From Diospyros lotus (taxonomy: Eukaryota; Streptophyta; Magnoliopsida; Ericales; Ebenaceae), in assembly GCF_014633365.1 (NCBI RefSeq), contig NC_068345.1, positions 15,942,058 through 16,006,057 on the forward strand: 64,000 bases of DNA, written 5' to 3'. Positions 11,173-23,072 of the stretch are shown piece after piece. Position numbers and translations under genes: made by a program. The notes under the pieces are model-generated. The model worked only from the letters and a program-made list of their open reading frames with translations. It was not told the origin of the DNA and made no database searches. Each line of letters begins with the position of its first letter. Positions within the stretch are counted from its first letter, which is position 1.

Positions 11173-12336
11173 GAAATATTTCTAGAAAATTCTGGAAAAA
11201 ATGGGAATGGAAGTTTATTAATTTTTTGAGAAATTTGGGCTGCAAAGTTACTCGAGACACATAGTTCGAGGAAAATTATGTATACCGAAAAGGTTGAAGG
11301 GGCTTCATTGAGGTGAGTAAAATTTTTTAGAAAATTTTAAAAAATTAGAAAAATTATTTTATGAATTGCTATAGAGAAATACTTGAGAAAATATTTGAGA
11401 AATATTTAGTTTGGAAAAAATTAGAGGAAATTATGAGAAATTTGTGAAAAATATGATATTGAAGTTCTGGAATAAATGTAATGACTAGGGATCATTAATG
11501 CGTTAAGATTTGGTCAAGATTGGGATTTTAGGTCTCAACATGTCAATCAAGGTCAACGCGCATTTTGGGGTTTTGGTGCTAAATTGCTTTAAAGGTAAGT
11601 GGTCCGACCCTAAATTCAATTTTATGCAAATGGCTTTATCGTGTTGACATGCTTGATTTTGCTATATATCATGTAGATTGCATTTACATATCATGATGAT
11701 GAAATGTGCATATGTTCACAATGATATTATTGATCATGCATCGCATATGTTTCAGAGTATGAGCCAGTACCGCTGATCTACCAATGGTGCACCCATACAC
11801 ATCGGTATGGTCAGGAAGCTATAAAAATGGGGAATAGCATTAAGGTACGGTCAATTCAAACAAAAGGAAAAGGAAAATGACATTTTGCATATTGCATCCA
11901 TGCACAAAATATGAAATTTGTACCCTTAAATGATTCATCATCTAACTTGAACTTTGTTCTTGGAATATTCAAACGTTCTAGATGAAGATTGTAGAAAAAA
12001 TGAGGATGAAAGAAGCATGTAATGGCACTTAGCAAAAGTGCATGATATAATGGTTATACATTTATGTTGTCTATGTATTTAAAGTTTTGCTATTTTAAAT
12101 TCTAAACGTTTTGAGGAATTATGATGTATAACCTTATTTATGGTTAATGATAAAGTTAGGTTCGATTCTTAGCTTCCATATTTGATGTTTATGATGATTC
12201 TCATTCAAGATAGATGAATGAAAATTTTGGAATAGATATGAGGAGTGATATGGTTAGCATTAGTTTTGAATAGAAAAAAATTTATTATCCCAGAATTGTC
12301 TCATGTTATAACATGGATGGAAAACGGGGTGTTACA

Positions 12337-13440
12337 GTTAGTATCAAAGTAAAATTTTATTTGAAAACTTAGAAAATATCTTATTGAAGATTTAAGAGTA
12401 CTATTGGAAATTGAGAATGAACAAGTCATGGATGGTTAGTCTGTTATGACATAACTTAGCTATCGAGTTAGGTTTGAGAATATATGGTATGAATCATCAA
12501 GGTTCGAGAGTAAAAATGATTTGGTATAGATTGAGGATTTTAGGGATTAGGTCAAAATAAGAAACCTAGGATGGTTCGATAAGTGTTTTTGAAAATAGAA
12601 TTTGAGGATTCTGGAAAAGATTTTAATGATAGGGATATTGAAATAAGAATCTTGAAATTTGGTAAGGTTACCTCGAGGAAACGACTCATGGGAACGAGTC
12701 ATGTATGTTTGGTTTAGTATTGACCTAGAGGATGAAATAGCCAAGGTGTAGTCTTAAGCCTCGAAAGGTTTCAAGTTGGAAATTTTAGTTGTCCTCGATT
12801 TGGGATGTGATTTAACAGTTCGATATGAGTAGAGTTATATGAATTTGGAGAATAATGGTATGGATTTTGCAGATGAAGATATATATGTGCTGAGACGACA
12901 TGTGATGATCAAAAGTTTGGGTACGATCTTGAGACAGGGCATGTAGTTTGAGGACCCTAGGGTTTGGGCAAAAGATATGATAGCATACTTAGATATTTCT
13001 ATTCTAAGAATAGGAAAATAGCATTGGCTAGGATGATATGTCCATAAGAAGTATACAATAGAGGAAAAGAAAAACCCAAGAATGGGTATTGGCATTAAGA
13101 AAACTCGGATGTGAAAATTTTAGATTATTTCGTCTTCAAGGGATAGGAATTCTTTGAGTTTGAGGTATTGAAACTAGTATAATGCGTGAATGGACCCTAG
13201 CTGATTTAAGGATGAAACGAGGTCCATCCTAAGATGGAATAAGACTCGTAGCAAAAACAAACCCTAATGGACGAGGGTATGAAATGGAAAACCCCTAACA
13301 AGTTGAGTTGGGATTCAGAGAAACTGGATTAAGAAAGAATAAGTCGGGCGTATATTGATATGCATGTGGAAGCCATAGGATTAGCAATGATGAGCTAAGC
13401 AACCGTTCACGTGATGATCAATGAAGGGACTATGTTTTAA
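12337..13440 (+). pseudogene. 5' internal relic of the gypsy element
   Basis: This follows the LTR end at 12336. A decayed primer-binding site, TAGTATCAAAGT, stands where intact copies have TGGTATCAGAGC. Around 12420-12470 the phrases 'catggatg-ttagtct' and 'gagttagg' match 58965-59010 of the element at 55903, confirming the same family. No open reading frame of useful length remains and the element stops near 13440 without a 3' LTR. Confidence 0.6.
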
Positions 13441-14425
13441 GGTACTAAGCTTTTGGTGTATGTGTTGAGTGCTCTTACAATTAAAGTCACACTTTAATCA
13501 CTCTTCACACGAGCTAGTCCTTTGGACTTCATCCTTAGACATTTATATACAATTAAGTACAAAGGATGAATTGTGCCTAATTTATTTTATCATTGCAATA
13601 ATCACTATAAATCTTTTACCAAACCACCACACTTGGTTTGTAAAGCCTACACTAACTTACATCTTAGTGTATCATTTATGAGCTCACCACACTTAGCTCA
13701 TAGGGCATACACTAACACATATATTAAATTTATACTAACATGGATCTATGTTTTTGAAATTACACTTAGACCCCAAAACTTACTAAAAGCTCTTATTCAC
13801 CTCCCCACTCACACATGGAAACTCTCATGCATGCAATCCCACGTGGGCCTTCTTGGCTAAGCCCCGTGGCTGCCCCTAGGCTCTTCTTTTTTCAATTAGG
13901 CTGGACGAGGAAGCCCCGTGCATTATATAATATCTTTCAATCTTTATTTCGGTGTAATCCCTCTTGGACACATCATGATAAATCCAGAATAATAAACAAC
14001 ACCTGGAGACATCCTCTAACAACCCGAAATTCTTCCTAGGTTGGCCATCTAGAGGTCGAGAACATGCTCTGGAAACTTGTCGTAAGGCCCATCTTCTTTC
14101 GAAGGATCCCCTAGGCCATTTAGTCCTTCGGAGGGGATTCCTCTCAAGCCCATCCGAATTAGACTAAAGACCATAGTCCTTAATCTTATAGCATGCATTC
14201 TTATCCCCGATATTTGGTAAAAGCACCATAAACGAACCTTCTCTCATCGAGAAAAGTATTTCTTTTATATTTATTAATTGCATTCTTTATTTATTACGCA
14301 CCTAACAGAACCTCTACGAGTTCTCCCGAGTAACTATTTTCCTTCACATATTGACTTAAGCATTTGAGGGTATACATGGGGTGTAGAATATCCGCGTGCC
14401 TTTTAACTTGTTCTTGTGAGCGCAT
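13441..14425. other. Non-coding, probable LTR debris of the copia relic
   Basis: No gene seen. It lies downstream, on the minus strand, of the copia RT/RNase H relic and may hold part of its 3' LTR. A TG-type boundary near 13462 (TGTTGAGTGCTC) is possible, but a matching second LTR is not in the window. Confidence 0.3.
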
Positions 14426-14439
14426 TTATGTCCAAAACA

Positions 14440-15440
14440 AGAAGGAAAATACTCTCGAAAGGATTAATCCTTTATAAAAAAATGCACCCGAGGACTTATT
14501 CGAGACTCCTACCAGAAAATCAGAGACAAGAGCCACCTGCTGCATATTTCCACAAGCAGACACCTGCCCGTTGTTCGTTTTGCTCCACCGTGGTTGCAGC
14601 ATTCCAACACAACGAATCTCAATTATTGTATTTTGGCAATAACAATTGGCTTGTGCAATAACTTTATTGTTGTCACAATAGAAAGGTATTGGCAACTCAA
14701 CAGACAAAACCACCCCAAGTTCAGAAATGAACTTCCTTATCGAAACAGCTTCCTTGGCTATATCACATGCTACCACATACTCCACCTCCATGGTGGAATC
14801 CGTAATTATATCCTGCTTGGAATATTTTCAACTAACTACTCCACCATTCATGATAAAAACAAACCAGGATGTAGATTTTCTATCATCCATATTAGACTGA
14901 AAGTCTGAACCGATGAACCCGTTTACACAAGGATCACCTCTTCCATAGGCCAAAACCATATCCTTAGTCTTTCGAAGGTACTTCATAATATGTTTCATAG
15001 CCACCCAATGATCCTCACCTGGGTTAGACTAATATTTGTTGGCGACACTCATTGCATAGGCAATATCAAGTCTTGTACATAGCATAGCATACATAAGGCT
15101 CCCCACCGTCGAAGCATAAGGAACTCTCTCCATGCATTGCCTCTCCTCTTGATTCTGTGGAGACATCCTCCTAGAGAGTGGAATTCCATGCCAAATGGGT
15201 ATCAACCCTTTCTTGGAGTTCCCTATGCTAAACTTCTTTAGCATCTTTTCTATGTATTGGTTTTGGAAAAGACCAATCCATTTCCTCGCTCTATCTCTAT
15301 AGATGTGGATTCCTAAGATGAAGGTCACATCTCTCAAATCTTTCATGGAGAATTTACTAGACAACCATACCCTAGTCGACATCAACATGCCAACATTGTT
15401 CCCCATAAGGAGAATGCCATTCACATACAAGATAAGATAG
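14440..15440 (-). pseudogene. Ty1/copia reverse transcriptase C-terminus and RNase H
   Basis: On the minus strand 15430 to 15029 reads as the copia RT segment: YVNGILLMGN in place of the YVDD box, then FSMKDLRDVTFILGIHIYRD, and later YASTVGSLMYAM and TRLDIAYAMSVANKY. After a stop it continues through GEDHWVAMKHIMKYLRKTKD and a DRKST motif to the RNase H part, EVEYVVACDIAKEAV and PFYCDNNKVIAQAN at 14791-14640. The YVDD catalytic box is changed to YVNG and several stops interrupt the frame, so it is inactive. Sequence diverges below about 14620. The 5' side breaks off at about 15440, leaving no gag, protease or integrase. Confidence 0.9.
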
Positions 15441-15469
15441 GCTCCCGCGCTCCTACTTACCTATCTCTA

Positions 15470-16075
15470 TAGAATAAGATGTATATATGTTGTGTGAGGC
15501 TTCGAATGAGTGTCTTCAATTAGGAGTCTTCAAATGGGTTTGGATATAAAGTGTTAGACTAGGGTCTGAGTCTTCGAGTGCAAGATTTTGCTCATTCCCC
15601 TTTTGGCGAGTACCTGAGGGTATTTATAAGTGCTAATGGAAAGGCCACGTGGCAAGGCAAGATATGTGGCATGCTAAGGTAGCCTTCAACCAAGAAGGTT
15701 GTGGATGAGGCCAAAGGGCCTGAAGGTGCCTTCGGGGATGGAATTCCCTAAAGAGCATCCTTCGAATAGGCCTCCCCAAAGACTCTTCAAAGTCATCAGG
15801 AGACTTGGGCCCAAAAGACTCTTTGGAGTGATTCTCTGGGCTTATGATCTTAAGGACTTGGGTTTCCCAAAGACTCTTCGGGGTCATTAGGTGACTTTAA
15901 CCTAGAAGACTCTTCAAATGAGTCTCAAGCTTAGGGGACTTGATGAGCTTAAGGATATGGATGGCCCAAAGACTCTTTGGAGTCTTCAGGAGACTTTTGC
16001 CCAAAAGACTCTTTGGGGTCATCCAAGTCTTCAGCCTTCTTGAATACTTCTTGGATTTTTAGCTTTGATTTTTCT
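15470..16075 (-). repeat. LTR-like block with CCCAAAGACTCTTYGG repeats
   Basis: Six diverged copies of a word like CCCAAAGACTCTTTGGGGTCAT occur at about 15775, 15810, 15857, 15905, 15964 and 16000, spaced 35-60 bp apart. A minus-strand TATA-like box (TTATAAATACC, about 15626) lies nearby. Promoter plus motif array suggests a minus-strand LTR, but its termini are not clear. Confidence 0.5.
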
Positions 16076-16960
16076 AGGGCACCCCACAACAATACAACGG
16101 AAAGAAAACATTTCTGTAAAGTCTGGTTAGCTTAATAAAAGGGGGTTGAATTAAGCTTTCACCCTTAAGAATTAAGTAACTTAAAGCTGAAAGTAAAGAA
16201 TAAATTGAAAAACTGCACACCAATATATATAGTAGTTTTATTATGCCTACTCCATTACCTTGGCTCCTCACCAAGGATTTAGTCAAACCAACTTGGGTAG
16301 CTTTTTAAAATAGGCTCAGGTACAAACCTTTAGAACTAATGGATTTTAAGCAGGATAAGACACAACCAATGCCTTTTACTAGGGTCAGGCTTAACCTTTA
16401 CAGTATCAAAAAGAAAATGTGAATAAAGAATACAAGATTACAAACTCTTCTCTTGGGTTTACAAAGAGATAGAAGAATGAAAATGTATAAGCTCAATTTC
16501 TCTTCTCTTTTGATGTAAACAGTAGGGCACTCTTGAAGGCTTTTGAATTCAAGAGGTTATAGCTCTTTTCAAGTTCACACAACATTCTTTTCTTCTTCAG
16601 ACATCTAGCTTGTTATATAGTATTTTGTTTTTTAATGCTTCTGATAAGTTGTCTTCAAAGAGATAATGTTCTTTGTGTCTTAACTACCATATTTTGTCTT
16701 TACAACATCTCAAAAATTAGTTAGAACATTAAACTTTATGTACAATTTGTCTAAAAAGATTTTATTAGCATTTAATATTCTAAAAAGTAAAGATTGGTTG
16801 CATTTAATGCCCTGTAATAGCTATAAGATTCAAATTATGCCAACATTCTCGAGTACAAAATGTTGTTTAATTGACTAAGTTGTATCATTGGCTACACTCT
16901 CACCCTGTAATTAAAACACAATAAAAAAAAACACAGTAAAACTTTTATATATATATATAT
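16076..16960 (-). mobile_element. Possible SIRE-like copia LTR remnant
   Basis: On the minus strand the lower end reads GCTTAATTCAACCCCCTTTT, the phrase usually found near the 3' end of Sirevirus LTRs. No target duplication or partner LTR was found. No coding potential. Ends are approximate. Confidence 0.35.
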
Positions 16961-17089
16961 ATTTTGGTGAGAGGTTTATATTCGTCAGTGTACGAGTGTA
17001 GTTGTAGTTCAAATTTAAATTTATACTTTCTGGATGAGTCTAGGTCGTCCACTGAGATATTTATTTATGGCAAAAGAAAAAAAAGAATG

Positions 17090-18808
17090 TCACACACACA
17101 CACACGGATTTAGATGAATTGGCAACAAGGTTTTTTTTATGGATTTTTAGATAATAGATACTAGGAAATAAAGCAAGGCAGAAGTTGAAATAAATATTGA
17201 ATGTGAGAATATGAAATTGGATAGTACTTGAGTTAAGACAAGTTCAGCACCAACTCGTTGATTCCCAAATTTTAGCAGACAAGATTAGCAACATTAATTT
17301 AATTTCACATATGAGGGTTTGTTATTAAATGTAATTAGAGATGATGATAGTTCTAGTTTAAGCAATCCCCATACATGATATGCGGGATTCTAATTTAAGC
17401 AACTACCATAAATTCAATTACAATTAATACACAAAACAACTAAATTAATCATCCAGATTTGGGTATGATAGTGTTTCCAGTTCTAGTAACTCTCATGCAT
17501 GGCATGAAAGCTCTAAGTTAGGCTTACGCTCAAATCCAAACCTAGTGATTTCTCAATAATTAATACACACTCATACTGAAATTTAAATTAATGTCACTCA
17601 TTTAAAGCGCAACTTTCTTTGAGAATCATTGGCGTTGGACACTCTCCTTGCCTTAACCCAAGATTGGATTTAGCTACTCATTTCCATTTAAAAGTCAATT
17701 AACAGGAATTAAAATGGCATAATTTAAATAACAGAATTTAAATGACAAGAATTAAAATAGCAGAAATTAACTGGCCATTTAGGCAGTGAATAATAAAATG
17801 ATAAGAATTAAAATTGTAGAAATTTAAAGGCATAAATTAACCAGCCATTTAGGCAATGGATAATAAAGTAACAATAAATGACATAAGAATTCAAGAAAAG
17901 AAAGAAAGAAAGTAAAATCATAAGAGAAAACAATAAAGAAAATAAGAGAGAACAAAAGCAATTCTCAAAGAGAGAATTCTAAGAAAACAACTAAGCTTTA
18001 ATTCAAGAATAATAATCACCCTTACAAATGCAATCAAGTGAGCTATTTATAGCCCACAAGATGCAATACAAATCACACAATTTTAATTATTCAACTAGAC
18101 ATAATTATATCTAATTGGCACTCACACACTTAAAGTTAAATGAATTTTAGCTATAATACACACCTAAAGTTAAATGAATTTTAGCTATAATACACACCTA
18201 AAGTTAAATGAATTTTAGCTAAAATACACACCTAATAAAGCACTCATAAAGTTAAATGGATTTTAGCTAAAATACACACCTAAAGTTAAATGGATTTTAG
18301 CTAAAAAAACACACCTAATAAAGCACTAATATAAAAAATAAATAAATAAATTTCTACAATTGGGTTTTTGATCTTCATTAGGATTAAAAAAAATGTTTGG
18401 ACCTTCTCCAAATGATGTCTTCCATGGGTTTGCTCAAGTTGGGCCTTAAATATGTGTTGGGCCTTGGGCCTTCAATTTAATAGGCATGTGATGGGCCATT
18501 TCTTCATTCCAACTTGCAATTAAATGTGGGCCTTCCTTGTTGGGTCTTCTAAATTGGGCTTCAATTGCAATTTTAATGATTTTATCCTCCAAGCAAGAAC
18601 ATGTGTGATATTAATATATTATATATTATGCATAATTATATGATATGCACACATGGGGTGCACTTATATGGATATATATATGTATTATGCTTATATATTA
18701 TATATATTTATATATATTGTAAATAACTATTCAATTAAACCAATTTAAAATCAAAATAGGGGTTATAATTATAATAAAATTTTACAAAATTAATCACTAA
18801 TCATACCC
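17090..18808 (-). mobile_element. Athila-like LTR remnant, minus strand
   Basis: On the minus strand the sequence just before 18808 reads TTTAAGTTGGGGGTATGATTAG, like the polypurine tract and LTR start of plant Athila-type gypsy elements. The block then runs A/T-rich to the (CA)n tract at about 17093-17104. It contains the 34-bp tandem array at 18132-18330. No second LTR was found and the lower boundary is a guess. Confidence 0.4.
18132..18330. repeat. 34-bp tandem repeat, five units with a 14-bp spacer
   Basis: Units at 18132, 18166, 18200, 18248 and 18282 read AAAGTTAAATGRATTTTAGC then TAWAATACACACCT. After the third and fifth units comes a 14-bp spacer AATAAAGCACTMAT, so the higher-order pattern is three units, spacer, two units, spacer. 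The last unit has one extra base. High identity indicates recent amplification. Confidence 0.95.
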
Positions 18809-20340
18809 CCAACTTAAACATTACTAGTCCCTTAACAATCAGACTATACACCTGCCAAGATTTATTCACAATAACTGTATGAAAATAAAAATTTTAAATT
18901 CGAAACCTAAATGCATAAAATCGAATAAGTAATTTAGCATTCTAAATCAGATTTTTAGTTAAAAGTCATACAATCTCAAGAATGGCAATTAGGATAACCA
19001 ACACACAGACTTACTCCCTCGAAGTTTTGACTTTAAACCTTAGTATGGATTTTTCCTCCAATAAAAAGGATTCCTCAGGTGTACACACAAGGGGATGCAC
19101 CGTTATAAGAGTAAATGCAGAACAAATTCAAAACTTGATGTCATCCCAAATACAAGGAACGTATTTTCAGGAAAGAATAGGGAAATTGACATAGCTTCAT
19201 GACCGAAATAATGCCTTAAATAAATAGCTTCTGAATTTAAACATAATTCTCTACTCCAAACTCGAATTCTGATATCACATGATTTATAGCATCAAGAAGG
19301 ACCAAAGCGGGTTGTAATGGGGCTATGAGATTAATACGAGTTGTCAAAGAAAAGGTAGAGTGTGCAAAGGGTGTGTCGGGAATCTTTTTTTTTTCAGCAT
19401 TTATTTTGAAACAATTGTGTTGAATAGGTAAGAGAATTTCCCCTTTTTTTTCACTTCTTTCATTTTTTCTTCTTTTGTTTATCTTTTTTTTTAAGATATA
19501 AAAATAGCTAGATAGACTAATTCCCAAAAACACACCAGGTTGGACAAAATTCATATGGTTATGGGTTAAACGAGGGTAACGAAAAAAATTATACTACAAA
19601 TGGCTCAAATGGGCTAGCAAGGGAGGTTAATTTAAAGAAAGAAAAAGGTTAATAGGCCCAAAATGAAAGAAATTGATCCCCCTATCATGCTTCTACAAAA
19701 CGATATTACTCAGTCATCTAATTCGGAGTTTGAAATCAATCCAATTCATCTGTTATCATACTAGACATTCAAAGCGAATTGATGTTTTGAAACTATTGAA
19801 AAGATAAGATAAACAATAAAGCATATTCAAAATAAGTGTTATTTCACTCAGAATTAATGGTTATTAGGCTCAAACACTAACTTGGGTAATAGTCTCCACT
19901 TTTGTTGAGGGATCATACAGTGTACTAATCAGCTAATTACTGTTACCTTTGACTTTATGACCGATATTGATTTAAGACTTATCTAAAGAGAACATTACTT
20001 GAGTATAAAATATTTTTACTTGAATAAAAGATTTAATTCAAAAGAGTGCTCAATTACACAAAACTTTATACTCGATTATAAGGCCAAACTTTCTAGCTTA
20101 ATATGAGAGATCATTACATTACTTAAGTAACACGGATTTGTACTCGATTAAGAAAGGTGATTTACTCGATTGATATTCATACAGTACTCGATTATTTCAC
20201 TAACATATTACCATTTTTAGCACACTGTTTTGATCATCATCATTAACAAAAATTCTCCTATTTTCTCATCAATTAAAAACTTATCAAATTACTTGATAAT
20301 TTCTTCAAGTACATTTTTCTTCTACCAATAGAAATAGTTG
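18809..20340. other. Non-coding repeat-derived sequence with ACTCGATT words
   Basis: No supported gene. It probably includes internal sequence of the Athila-like relic. From about 20030 to 20200 ACTCGATTA-type words recur (about five), the reverse complement of the AATCGAGTAA words at 31020-31450. Spacing there is 25-60 bp. Confidence 0.35.
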
Positions 20341-21191
20341 AGAGTGGGCCACTTGGGTGCCTGGAGAGATGTGCTCACTTGTGGAGCTATGTTTAGCATG
20401 TGCTTTTCGTTTTTCCTCTATCGGCTAGATGAGGCTGATCGAATGTTGGATAGGTCCCCATCGTGGGGGTTGTAGAGACTTGTGAGATGATCGCGCACCA
20501 TCTCATTACCATATGATGAAGAAATGGTTACGAGAGACCATAGTCTAAAGGAAAGTAGGAGCTTCCACAAGCTGGCTTGGAATAGGCAATCCCTTCCCTG
20601 GCAATCTTATGAGTGTCGAGGGGTCTTATTAGCCTTCTCCACCATCTTATCCCTCCTTTCGCATATGGTTTATGAGGGTAGTCTTGAGGGGGGATATGTG
20701 TGAAGTGTGGAGCTTGATAATTATGGTCGAGTGCTTTTGAGACGGGAGTGGTTAACCGTGGAAAGATATGCTTGTCTCAAGTCAAGAACAATATTGTCGA
20801 GCATTGTAAGTCATCTTCAAGCTTTGTCTCCCACTTTGGGAGCTCTTAATATTCCATGATGCATCCTCCAGAATTCTTCTCCATCCGGGTGAAGCTATAA
20901 GGAGTCTTCTTCATCCGAAAGCTAGGGAGTCTTTAATAGAAGGTATGTATAGCTGTCTTTTGCTCCTTTGGCGATGGTCTGGGAGGTTTGAGTGCGTAGC
21001 CTCGTCAAGAATGGCTCTGGAGACCTTACATGATAATGGCCTCCAAAGGTTGAGGCCTGCTCGAAGGAATTGGTTCCAATTGCCAAGGCTTCCTTGTATA
21101 GATCTGACGAAGGACAGGAACGCTTCTGATGAGCTTTAGAACAACCTATTTTTTGACATTTTGAACGTTTCCCATAGACGACACCAAATTG
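20341..21191 (-). other. Probable Tat-like 5' internal region, no open frame
   Basis: It adjoins, on the minus strand, the primer-binding site of the LTR at 21192-22028. In both directions the frames are short and closed by stops; I cannot identify gag. The moderately GC-rich composition differs from the A/T-rich block below 20340, consistent with a different origin. Confidence 0.35.
21172..21191 (-). other. Tat/Athila-type primer-binding site
   Basis: Minus strand reads ATTTGGTGTCGTCTATGGGA directly after the LTR end CCGGTAACAACA. This is the TGGYGYCGTTG-type site used by Tat and Athila gypsy elements, not the TGGTATCAGAGC site of the family at 55903. Confidence 0.7.
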
Positions 21192-22028
21192 TTGTTACCG
21201 GACTACAACAATTAACATTTGATTGTTTTAGGAAAACTCAATGAGCAGTTGAAAGAACAAGGGGCATCCCTTAACATTCCCACATTGTCTGCCATATCTT
21301 GGGGGAGATGAACTATGGAACTGGAAGAATGCAAAATACTGTGATACATCCTCCATCTCGGGGGTAGATTTGCAAGACAAAATACAACTAAAGGTATGTA
21401 GGGATTTATCTCGCGTGGGCCCTTTAATGTTTAAGTCAAATAAGGTCTCCATAGAATGTAAGATGTAGCAATAAGATGTAGAGATGTGCGAAAGAAATAT
21501 ATGATGAGCGAAGGGAGCGTTTGCTATTGCTAGTGGTATTGAGTTATTACGTTGTCTCTCTCCTCCTAAAACTAAAGAGTTGGGGGTTATTTATAGGCAT
21601 CAAGGGGACAAGGACACATGACACACGTGTGTGAAGGTACGATGCTCTTTCTCAAGAAAGTGCGATGTGTCTCCCCTGTCCACAATGTTGTCTTAGGGTT
21701 AAGCTCGGAAAGGGTCTTCAGGAGAAATCACCCCCAACCCCATGTGGGGAAGGTCCCCTAGGAAGAAGAGGGCCTGAAACAAGTAGGCCACGTTGTTGCG
21801 GGGTAATGCAAGTTGGAGACATGTTTCCTCAGGTTCCTCTCAAGAGCATGGCTCAACGAGAAGGAAACCATGACATACAGGTCCAGGAAGTTGGTCTTAT
21901 ATGAATGATGATTGTCAAAGGGATATGCTCTGACCTTGAGAAGGTTCTTCCAAAATGATGCTCCTTTCGGGATTGCTAATGTAATCATTGTTTCGGAATG
22001 GTTCTCCCTTGGAAGCTATGTTTTAACA
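21192..22028 (-). mobile_element. Tat-like gypsy 5' LTR
   Basis: On the minus strand the block starts TGTTAAAACATAG at 22028 and ends CCGGTAACAACA at 21192, immediately followed by the primer-binding site. A good TATA box, GCCTATAAATAACCCC, lies on the minus strand at about 21585-21600. Length is 837 bp. The partner 3' LTR is absent, so the element is truncated. The start is inferred from the TG...CA rule and TATA position. Confidence 0.6.
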
Positions 22029-22170
22029 AACTTGAACATTAATTCTTTATTATTGAAAATCCCTAAAATTTTCAAATATCATATCAAATAACCCTTAAAG
22101 AAATTTTGTCCTAAAAATTTTCTTAAGTTTATCTCCTCTTGTTTTCTTGTAAGAAAATTTGAGATATTAC
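22029..22170 (-). mobile_element. Fragment of gypsy LTR start and polypurine region
   Basis: The plus strand ends ...AAATTTGAGATATTACA at about 22170, the complement of the TGTAATATCTCAAATTT start of the 7401-11032 LTR. Farther left is 'aaagaaattttgtcc', resembling the complement of the family's GGACGAAATTTCTTT tract. Only about 140 bp remain. Confidence 0.4.
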
Positions 22171-22316
22171 ATGATAGAATGGATTATATTAAATTAGTAA
22201 AACACATAAAATTTATATATTTTAATATATTTAAATTTTGAATAAAATAATTAGTATGAAAAAATATAAGTTGTAAATAGCCAAATATTATTTTAGAATA
22301 ACTTTATAAAAGAACT

Positions 22317-23072
22317 TAGGATGCGTTTGATTGCAAGCATGAAATTTGCATAGAAAAAAAATATTTTCTAGGCGATTAAATTGCCTAGAATTAAATTCTA
22401 GGAAAAACGTTAAGTGAAGGTGTTTGATTGGTTTAACTTTTTACCTAAAAATTGTTATATTTTTTCAACTTTTGGTGTTTGATTGCTATTATTTTTCATG
22501 AAAATAATCACATATACACATGCAGATAATCAATAAACACAAATCAATAATTAATTACATAAAATAATCAAATATATATACACAAAATATTCAAAAATCA
22601 AATATACATACACACCCAGCAAGAGGATGAAGAGTCGCCATCGCCGTTGTCACTGGCCGCCGCTGCCATTGCCGCCGTCATTGGTTGCCACTATCGTTAT
22701 CACCGTTCGCCCCTCAACCACTCACCGTCGCTCACTCTGTCGCTAGCCGTCGTTTGCTCTCCCTCTCTCTCGCTCAGTCCGTCGTTGCCTCTCCCTCTCT
22801 CTCCCTATAGATCTATTTCTAAATCTTGGGGAAAGTCAAAAATCAAAACAAAAGGATGAAAGAGCGGTCGGAGTGAGAGTGCAATTGCCTAGAAAATTTA
22901 TTCTCTCTCCCCCCCCCCCCCCCCCCTCCCCGAGAATTTCTTTTCCACCAAAAGTGGGAAAAGAACATCGTGTTACCACAATTTGAAAAATATTTTCATG
23001 AAAAATTTGATCAATCAAACACAACAAAAGCTAAAATTTGGATGAAAAATATGTCCAATCAAACAGGGTCTT
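22317..23072. mobile_element. Candidate non-autonomous TIR element
   Basis: The left end (TTAGGATGCGTTTGATTG) and the complement of the right end (TAAGACCCTGTTTGATTG) form an imperfect terminal inverted repeat of the 'GTTTGATTG' kind common in plant hAT-like MITEs. Internal inverted segments around 22352-22400 and 22883-22900 share 'ttgcctagaa'. The centre (22620-22860) is CpG-rich with CTCTCCCTC runs and ends in an 18-base C tract. No transposase is encoded. I could not find an exact 8-bp target duplication. Confidence 0.45.
22909..22926 (+). repeat. C(18) homopolymer
   Basis: Eighteen consecutive C within the candidate TIR element. A run of 18 G occurs at 54805-54822 in a similarly CpG-rich context. 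Confidence 0.95.

Larger units (their letters stand above)
3043..12336 (+). mobile_element. Gypsy 5' LTR split by three nested solo LTRs
   Basis: The LTR starts TGTAATACCC at 3043 and ends GGGGTGTTACA at 12336, followed by a degraded primer-binding site (TAGTATCAAAGT at 12339). Its own sequence is in three pieces: 3043-3276, 6611-7400 and 11038-12336. These total about 2.32 kb, close to the 2.40-kb LTR at 55903-58303, and they align with it in order. The gaps are two solo LTRs, each flanked by a 5-bp duplication, and one of those carries a third. The order of insertion can therefore be read from the nesting. It is the 5' LTR of an element whose internal relic follows. Confidence 0.85.

Noticed and set aside
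18132..18330. CRISPR-like direct repeats
   Set aside because: Units are head-to-tail without unique spacers, and the genome is a plant.
20945..21139. 64-codon plus-strand frame
   Set aside because: It lies antisense in the Tat-like element's leader and has no similarity that I recognise.
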